Positions 16,849-22,102 of a stretch of 22,102 nt of DNA are shown piece by piece. A program made the translations under genes and the position numbers. Each line of letters opens with the position of its first letter. Positions within the stretch are counted from its first letter, which is position 1. The notes under the pieces are model-generated. The model saw only the letters and a list, made by a program, of their open reading frames with translations, was not told the origin of the DNA and made no database searches. The DNA comes from Emiliania huxleyi CCMP1516 (taxonomy: Eukaryota > Haptophyta > Isochrysidales > Noelaerhabdaceae), in contig NW_005198735.1 of NCBI RefSeq assembly GCF_000372725.1, positions 13,439 to 35,540 on the forward strand, in the 5' to 3' direction.

Positions 16849-19800
16849 CTAATACCTCCCCTTCCCCTTGCCGCCCTTGCCCGACCCCCACCCCTTTCCT
16901 CCACCCCCCCGGCCACCCGGTGACCCCCACCCGCCCCCACCGCCTGCACTCCACCCGCCGCCACCGCCCTTGCCGCCCTTGCCGCCCTTGCCCCACCCCT
17001 TGCCTCCATCTCCCTTGCCGCCGCCGCCCTTGCCGCCGCCCTTGCCGCCGCCCTTGCCGCCGTCGCCGTACGGAGGCGCCTGCAGCGGCTAATTAGTTAT
17101 TAGTTGATTAACAATTAATTGACTAAGGGCCAGGGGCGCCTGCAGCGGCGGCATCTCGTCGCAGACAGACAGCCACTCGATCTCGCCCATCTTCGCCTCG
17201 AGCTCGGCGGCGAACAGCGCCTGCACGGCGATGCGCAGCCGAGGTGCAGCCGAGGTGCAGCCGAGGTGCAGCCGAGGTGCAGCCGAGGTGCAGCCGAGGT
17301 GCAGCCGAGGTGCAGCCGAGGCGGAAGCGGCGAGGAGGCCTCTTTGCCATCAAAGACGAGATTACCCGAGATTGTACCCGAGATTCCCCGAGATTCCCCG
17401 AGGTCAGGCGAACAAGCGCCTCTTTGACATCGAAGACGGCGCCGTGCCCGTCCGCCGTCAAGCGCAGCGACCGCACGTTTTCCGTGCCGTCCGTCGCGCC
17501 GGCGGGGAGCACCTAATCACCTCGGGCAATCTCGGGTGACCTCGGTCGATCTCGGTCGATCTCCCCCACCCCGCCGCGCGGCGTTAGGGGGGCACACCTT
17601 GCGCAGAGCCCCCCACACAAAGGAGGGGCTGTTGACGGGCGAGCGCATCGTCGCGTGCAGCGTCAAGTACCTGTCAGCGGTTGAGAGCAGCTAAGGAGCC
17701 AGGCAATCGCCAGCCAGCCGCCTCTCGTCGCGTGCAGCGTCGCGTACCCGTCGATGTTGGTCAGCAGCGAACGCGACGGCGGCACCTCCGTCGTCGACGT
17801 GGCGAGAGCAAGGGCGGCTGCGACCGCCTCGACGGCGTCGCCGGCCTTGGCCTCGAGCAGCGACGCGGCGGCGGCGTGGAAGAGGGCGCACGCCGCGGCG
17901 GGCACGGCGGCGGCGTCGCCGCTCGCCGTCTCGGCGGCGGTCTGGACGAGAGACTTTGGGTTCGGCGGCGAGAGCCACTCGAAGCGGTTCTTTGTGAAGC
18001 GCTCGATCTGCTCGACCGCCTCGCGGTCGCGCGGCCCGTAGAGCGTCACGCAGATGCCCTTGCGGCCGGCGCGGCCGGTGCGGCCCGAGCGGTGGACGTA
18101 AGTCTCTTCGTCGGGGCGGAGAGAGCGCTGCCGCATCGGCGGCTTGGCCTGGAGCACGAGATCGACGATCATGTCGAGCCCGCGCGCGGCGACGTCGGTG
18201 GCGATGAGGACGCGGAACTTGCCGCTGCGGAAGGCGGCCATCGTCTTTTCGCGCACGGCCTGCGGGATGTCGCCGTGCAGGCACTTTGCCTCGAGCTTGA
18301 GCGCGTCCGAGTTGGTCAGGTCGTCGCACTCGGCCTTGGTCTGGCAAAAGACGATCACGCGGCCCGAGGAGGTGGTGTACATCGAGATGACGTCGTTGAT
18401 TGTCGAGGACCGGGCGCTCATCGGGCCGGGCGAGGGGATGGCGAGGTGGCGCACGTCGGACGAAGCCTTCTTCTCCTTGTCGCCGACCAAGTCGACTACG
18501 CGCGGCGAGGGGCGCATGTACTTCGGCGCCTCCTTAACGACCCACGGCGGCAACGTCGCCGAGAAGAGACACGTCTGCCGGTCCTCGCGCGTGCAAGTGG
18601 CGAGGATCTCCGCCATGTCGTCGGCGAAGCCCATGTCAAGCATCTGGTCGGCCTCGTCCAGAGTGGCGCAGAGCACATCGCACAGCTCGAGCGCAGAGCG
18701 GCCCATCAAGTCCTTGACTCGGCCGGGCGTCCCAATCAGCACGTCGACCCCGCGCCGCAGCTCGGAGCACTGCGCCCCGATCGGCGCGCCGCCGTACACG
18801 CAGCAGCAGGTCAGGGTGGGTGCGACGGCGGCGAACTCGCGCCCCACCTGCAGCGAAAGCTCTCGCGTCGGACTATCTCCCCGTATCCTCCCCATATCTC
18901 CCCATATCTCGCGCCCCACCTGTTGGATCGTCGGAATATCTCCCCAAATCTCCCCATATCTCCCCATATCTCGCGCCCCACCTGCTGCGCCAGCTCCCGC
19001 GTCGGCGCCTAATGGCAGCTGCGCCCTGTGAAGCGACGCAGCTCCCTGACACCGCCGCCCCACTTCGCGCCGTCGGCGCCAGCACAAGCGCAAGCGGCCG
19101 GCACGGCTTTGGCAGCGAGCGGTCGACCTTCTTGAGGCCGAGCAGCCGCTCGATCGTGGGAAGCGCAAAGGCGAGCCTGCGTGGTGGGGTACCCATACCT
19201 CCAGAGTATCGAACCCAGTGTGGGTTCGGATTCGTGGGCGGTGCGGTATCTCCAGTGCAGGGCCTGCGTGGTGAAGTACGCATACCTCATTCAGAGCACT
19301 CGAGCGCTAGTTGGGAGAGAAGAAAACGCATTCCGCTTCTAGGCAGGCGAGCGTCTTGCCACAGCCGGTGTGAGCGCGGCCGATGAGGTCGTCGCCCCCG
19401 AAGATGAGGTCGAAGGTGGCCGACTGGATTGGGAAGAGCGCCTGCCGTCGGAGGAGCGCATCCTGACCCTGCTTCCGTTTCTTATCTATGTATGTTTATG
19501 GTGGCGCGATTGTGCGTCAGGCAAAAGGCGAGCGCCGGCGGAAGGTGGCACGCCGAGCGTGTCAGCCAAGGGAGGCGATTGACTACAGCACCCTCTCATT
19601 TCGCGGATTCGGGAGAGCGCCTGGATCCCGCGAGCCTCGAGCGCCGCCACGGTCGCCTCGCTCAGCCGAAAGTTGGTCAGGCAGCCCGCGTCAGCAGCGG
19701 CGGTGTCGGCGGTCTCTGCGGTGTCCGACAGGTCCGACGGCGCCGCCGGCTCGGCCGCCCGCTTCTGCTTCTTGGGCTTGCTCTCGGACGCGTCAGCGGC

Positions 19801-19932
19801 GCGCTTCAGCTTCTTCTTCGGCGCAGCAGCCGGTGCCGCCTTGGCCGGCACGTCGGTCTTCTTCTTCTTCTTGATGGTTAAACTAGCTCCGCCCTCCCGA
19901 GAGGTTTTCGCGGCCTTCTTTTCGACCTTCAT
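16849..19932 (-). CDS. Nucleolar DEAD-box RNA helicase, DDX21/RH7 (GUCT) family
   Basis: Nine exons (19932-19621, 19441-19353, 19176-19080, 19008-18982, 18847-17748, 17670-17598, 17512-17420, 17220-17140, 17079-16849) give 700 residues with every phase matching. A Lys-rich N terminus (KKKKKTD, KKKLKRA, KPKKQKR) suggests nucleolar targeting. Helicase motifs: LFPIQ (Q), AHTGCGKT (I), APTRELAQQ (Ia, alone in 27-nt exon 4), GTPGR (Ib), DEAD (about 239-242), SAT, VIVFCQT, ATDVAARGLD, HRSGRTGRAG. A GUCT domain spans about 469-610, split over four exons (SRSLLTNIDG, then YLTLHATM, then GAVFDVKE, then ALFAAEL...WLSVCDE). The tail has 76 residues rich in GKGGGKGG instead of the usual RGG. DDX21-type helicases act in rRNA processing. 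Donors are GC in introns 1, 2, 3, 7 and 8, and GT in 4, 5 and 6. Confidence 0.92.
16857..17065 (-). repeat. Coding minisatellite for Gly-Lys tail of the helicase
   Basis: On the coding strand the tract repeats GGCGGCAAGGGC-like units that translate as GGGKGG. The plus-strand Pro-Leu frame across it is a shadow. Confidence 0.8.
17241..17317 (+). repeat. 11-bp minisatellite, seven units, in helicase intron 7
   Basis: GAGGTGCAGCC is repeated seven times without change between 17241 and 17317. It lies just upstream (in transcription) of the acceptor at 17221. Confidence 0.95.
18848..18981 (-). repeat. Tandem-duplicated intron 4 of the helicase
   Basis: GTGGGGCGCGAG occurs at 18981 (intron start), 18919 (inside the intron) and 18847 (start of exon 5), each preceded by CAG. 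Between them run GGGGAGATAT-type repeats. The middle CAG at 18920 is a second possible acceptor. Confidence 0.9.
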
Positions 19933-20010
19933 GCCGTGTGGCACGTCGCACGGTTTTCCGACACCACAAAAAAGAATTCTGGAGACCCGTCAGCACACTG
20001 GCACGACAAG

Positions 20011-22049
20011 TTAAAATCCCTGTGTGGTGCCCGTCTTTGGGAGGTGCAGCCAGGCCGCCACCGGCTTGGAGCCGTTGGCGCCGTATAGCAAGGCACGCGT
20101 CGCACTGTCGTGGGACTGCGAGTGGCTGGGCAGCGCCACCTCGACGTGCGACGGCAGCGCCACCTCGGCGTGCGACGGCGGCGGCGGCATCGCTGCCGAC
20201 GCGGCGATCGACGCGCTCGCCGCGCTGGTCGAGTCATTGAATGAGACATTGAACCTGCCCTGGTCATTGAAGTGGGCAGCGAGACCGGGACAGATGGCGG
20301 TGCAGACCTGGCCCACAGCTCGTAGAAGTCCAGCTCACCGCCACAGCTCGGATCGGATCCCGACGGCGAGGTGCCGTTACCCGTGACGGCGAATCGGTGC
20401 GGCCAAAAGTCGGCCGTCATGTTGCCGGCACACAGCGTGCTCGGAAGGCTGTCGCACGCCGCGTGCAGCTTGTGGCGCAGGCAGGCCGACAGGCCGTGGG
20501 CGCCGGCGTTGCTGGCGATGAGCGTCTGCCGCGCGGAGAAGGCCGCCGCCATCATCTGCTGAGCCGCAGCGGCCTTATTGCCCGACGTGATGTTCGACAT
20601 GATGGCAGCCTCCGCCATGGCAGCCTTGAGATCGCCCAGGTCGCCGGGGAGGGCGGCCATCTGGCTGAGGACGTTCTGCCAGCTCGCGAGCTCGTGCGCA
20701 TCGACGGGCGTCCACGCGGAGTCGATGTTCATCGACCAGCCCATGTAGTTGCCCAGTTCTGACATGACGAGCTTCTCGGTCACCCCCCCGAAGAGCAGAT
20801 GCGGCGTGACGCTCGCGTTGTACTGCTCGTTCTGCACATTCGTGTGGCGCCCGTTGATGAACAAGTCGGCCAGCTTGTGCGGCTCTGCCTCCCACATGCT
20901 CCGCAGGAGCTCCCTCGCGTCGGGCTCGGCATTCGGACGCGCCGAGCTGCTCGTGAGCAGCCCGCCGCCCCGGTTGACAAAGGTCGCGTTGGTGCGACGG
21001 ATGGTGTCGGCGAGGCGGGGGTCGAAGGCATCGAGGCCCTCGTACGTGACGGCGAGCAGCGGGTCGACGATGTCAAAGAAGTACGGCTGCAGGTGCTTCT
21101 GGCGCGAGTGGCCGAAGACAAAGCGCCGCCGCATGGGCACGTGCTCGGCTGCGCGCTCAAAGGCCGCGATGGTCTCGTTGACCGCCGCGAGGGCGCGCCT
21201 CCGCTCCGTCGTGGTCAGGTTGGCGCACTCCGACGGCAGCGAGTTCGTCTCGGTGGCGGTGATGTCGGCGGGAGGGTGGAAGAGCGCGACCGCCTCGATG
21301 TCCGGGTCGGCCGCGTCAAAGGTGACGCAAGGCTCGGCGGCGTTGCCCAGAGCGTCCTCTGCGGTCAGCCGCACGATGAGCCACGTGCGCTGGAGCGGCA
21401 GGTCGTCCTCGTAGCCGGGCAGTCGGTACACCGACGGCGTGAACCACGAGGAGGCGTGCTGCGCGGCGTAGGCGGTGCACGCGTCGCCGTGCAGGTGCGC
21501 CGAGCACGGCACGGCCTGCAGCGGCTGATCGTCGGTGCTGCACGCGGCGGGCCACAGCTTGCGCCGATCCGCCGTCAGCGGCGACCGGATGCAGGCGGGC
21601 GCCGTCTCGGGGACCGAGACGACGAGCAGCTTGCGCCACGAGTAGATGCCGCCCTCAAGCTCACTCGAGTCCGTCGCCGACGCCACGCTCTTCTTTTACG
21701 CTGCCGAGTCTGTTGCGGCGTCCGTTGCGCCGTAGGGGTCCGCGGACGCGGGATCTTCTGCGGCGGCCTCGGCGTGAGCTTGGGTTCGCGAGGGGGCTCG
21801 AGGGGTCGCGTGGTGGCGCGAGGAGGCGCGAGGGGGCGCGAGGAGGCGCGAGGGGGCGCGAGGAGGCGCGAGGAGGCGCGAGGAGGCGCGAGGAGGCGCG
21901 AGGAGGCGCGAGGAGGCGCGAGGAGGCGAGAGGAGGCGAGAGGAGGCGAGAGGAGGCGAGAGGAGGCGAGAGGAGGCGAGAGGAGGCGAGAGGAGGCGAG
22001 AGGAGGCGCGAGCCTGCTCGAGCGGCTTCTGGCACACGTTGGCGAGCAC
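20011..22049 (-). CDS. Secretory-type protein ending at a sulfotransferase PAPS motif (partial, perhaps truncated)
   Basis: Proposed exons are 22049-22014, 21653-20308 and 20254-20011, with further exons upstream outside the window. The intron 20307-20255 (GT-AG, 53 nt) restores the frame: the second frame then reads to SKPVAAWLHLPKTGTT, the 5'-phosphosulfate-binding loop of sulfotransferases, and stops three codons later. A normal sulfotransferase domain needs about 200 more residues after this loop, and only about 80 bp remain before the helicase start. The large exon has at least seven N-X-S/T sites (NATF, NLTT, NETI, NASV, NITS, NMTA, NGTS) and many cysteines, which fits a Golgi or secreted protein; its family is unknown. 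Either the gene is broken by rearrangement or a downstream exon was missed. The first two exons' junction (22013-21654) is the weakest part. Confidence 0.5.
21811..22010 (+). repeat. 10-bp minisatellite in a probable intron
   Basis: About twenty units of AGGAGGCGCG, changing to AGGAGGCGAG in the block 21922-22000. An in-frame stop at 21696-21698 downstream in the transcript argues that the tract is spliced out rather than translated. Confidence 0.9.
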
Positions 22050-22102
22050 CTGCAGGAGATGGGGGGGAGATGTGGGGAGATATGCGGGAGATATGTTCTG
22101 CA
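22050..22102. other. Intron 3' end with GGGAGATATG repeats
   Basis: On the minus strand CTCC-rich sequence leads to CTCCTGCAG|GTGCTC, a good acceptor. The GGGAGATATG motif resembles that in helicase intron 4 but in the opposite orientation relative to the gene. Confidence 0.5.

Noticed and set aside
16868..17092. Plus-strand Pro/Leu-rich protein
   Set aside because: It is the shadow of the Gly-Lys tail of the helicase, whose exon 9 joins in frame to the GUCT domain.
17681..19031. Long plus-strand open frames of up to 443 codons
   Set aside because: They lie antisense to the helicase exons and have low-complexity Arg/Ala-rich products. They follow from the high GC content.
19929..21686. One continuous 585-codon frame
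   Set aside because: It starts at a GTG, and after about 20308 it becomes Arg-rich noise while another frame carries the sulfotransferase motif. An intron at 20307-20255 explains the switch.
21696..22049. Translated Ser/Arg/Leu/Pro repeat protein from the minisatellite
   Set aside because: The 10-bp unit keeps all three frames open by chance, and the frame ends in a stop just before good coding sequence. A spliced-out intron is simpler.
1..22102. CRISPR arrays, bacterial operons or phage genes
   Set aside because: The tandem repeats have no spacers of array type, and the genes are intron-bearing eukaryotic ones.

Overview
The window looks like nuclear DNA of a GC-rich, flagellated unicellular eukaryote. 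Genes are intron-rich and a majority of the introns I can place start with GC instead of GT. There are TTAGGG-type repeats, many minisatellites, and two genes for ciliary intraflagellar transport (IFT). A haptophyte alga (Emiliania/Chrysochromulina-like) fits best, but that is inference from style, not from a database match.

Layout. 1-797 (+): 3' part of an ankyrin-repeat gene with four short GC-AG introns. 1024-3575 (-): a five-exon gene that fuses a complete NEK6/7-type kinase to IFT57. 4309-4872 (-): IFT27, upstream of it on the same strand. 5642-6403 (+): the N-terminal domain of large bacterial-type RluA pseudouridine synthases, without the catalytic domain. 6404-9538: gene-poor, repeat-rich DNA (340-bp perfect direct repeats, a 34-bp tandem repeat, a 39-bp-stem hairpin). 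9539-9926 (-): small candidate gene with a TGTAGAG-rich intron. 10362-10964 (-): second ankyrin gene with recently homogenised repeats. 11444-12316 (-): seven-helix membrane protein of TMEM198/DUF4203 type. 12585-14096: simple repeats, interstitial telomeric repeats and a foldback element ended by near-perfect palindromes. 14238-15636 and 16015-16509 (-): unrecognised proteins. 16849-19932 (-): nine-exon nucleolar DEAD-box helicase of the DDX21/RH7 (GUCT) family with a Gly-Lys tail. 20011-22049 (-): partial secretory-type protein ending at a sulfotransferase PAPS-binding motif.

Two results stand out. First, the start of an intron repeatedly copies the start of the next exon, including whether it is GC or GT: in all eight introns of the helicase gene, three of four in the first ankyrin gene and most clearly one of four in the kinase gene. 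This looks like introns born by tandem duplication of AG|G-containing exon sequence. Second, the NEK kinase-IFT57 fusion physically joins a cilium-linked kinase to an IFT-B subunit, next to the IFT-B gene IFT27.

All splice models were made by eye from reading frame, conserved motifs and splice dinucleotides. No transcript data or searches were available.
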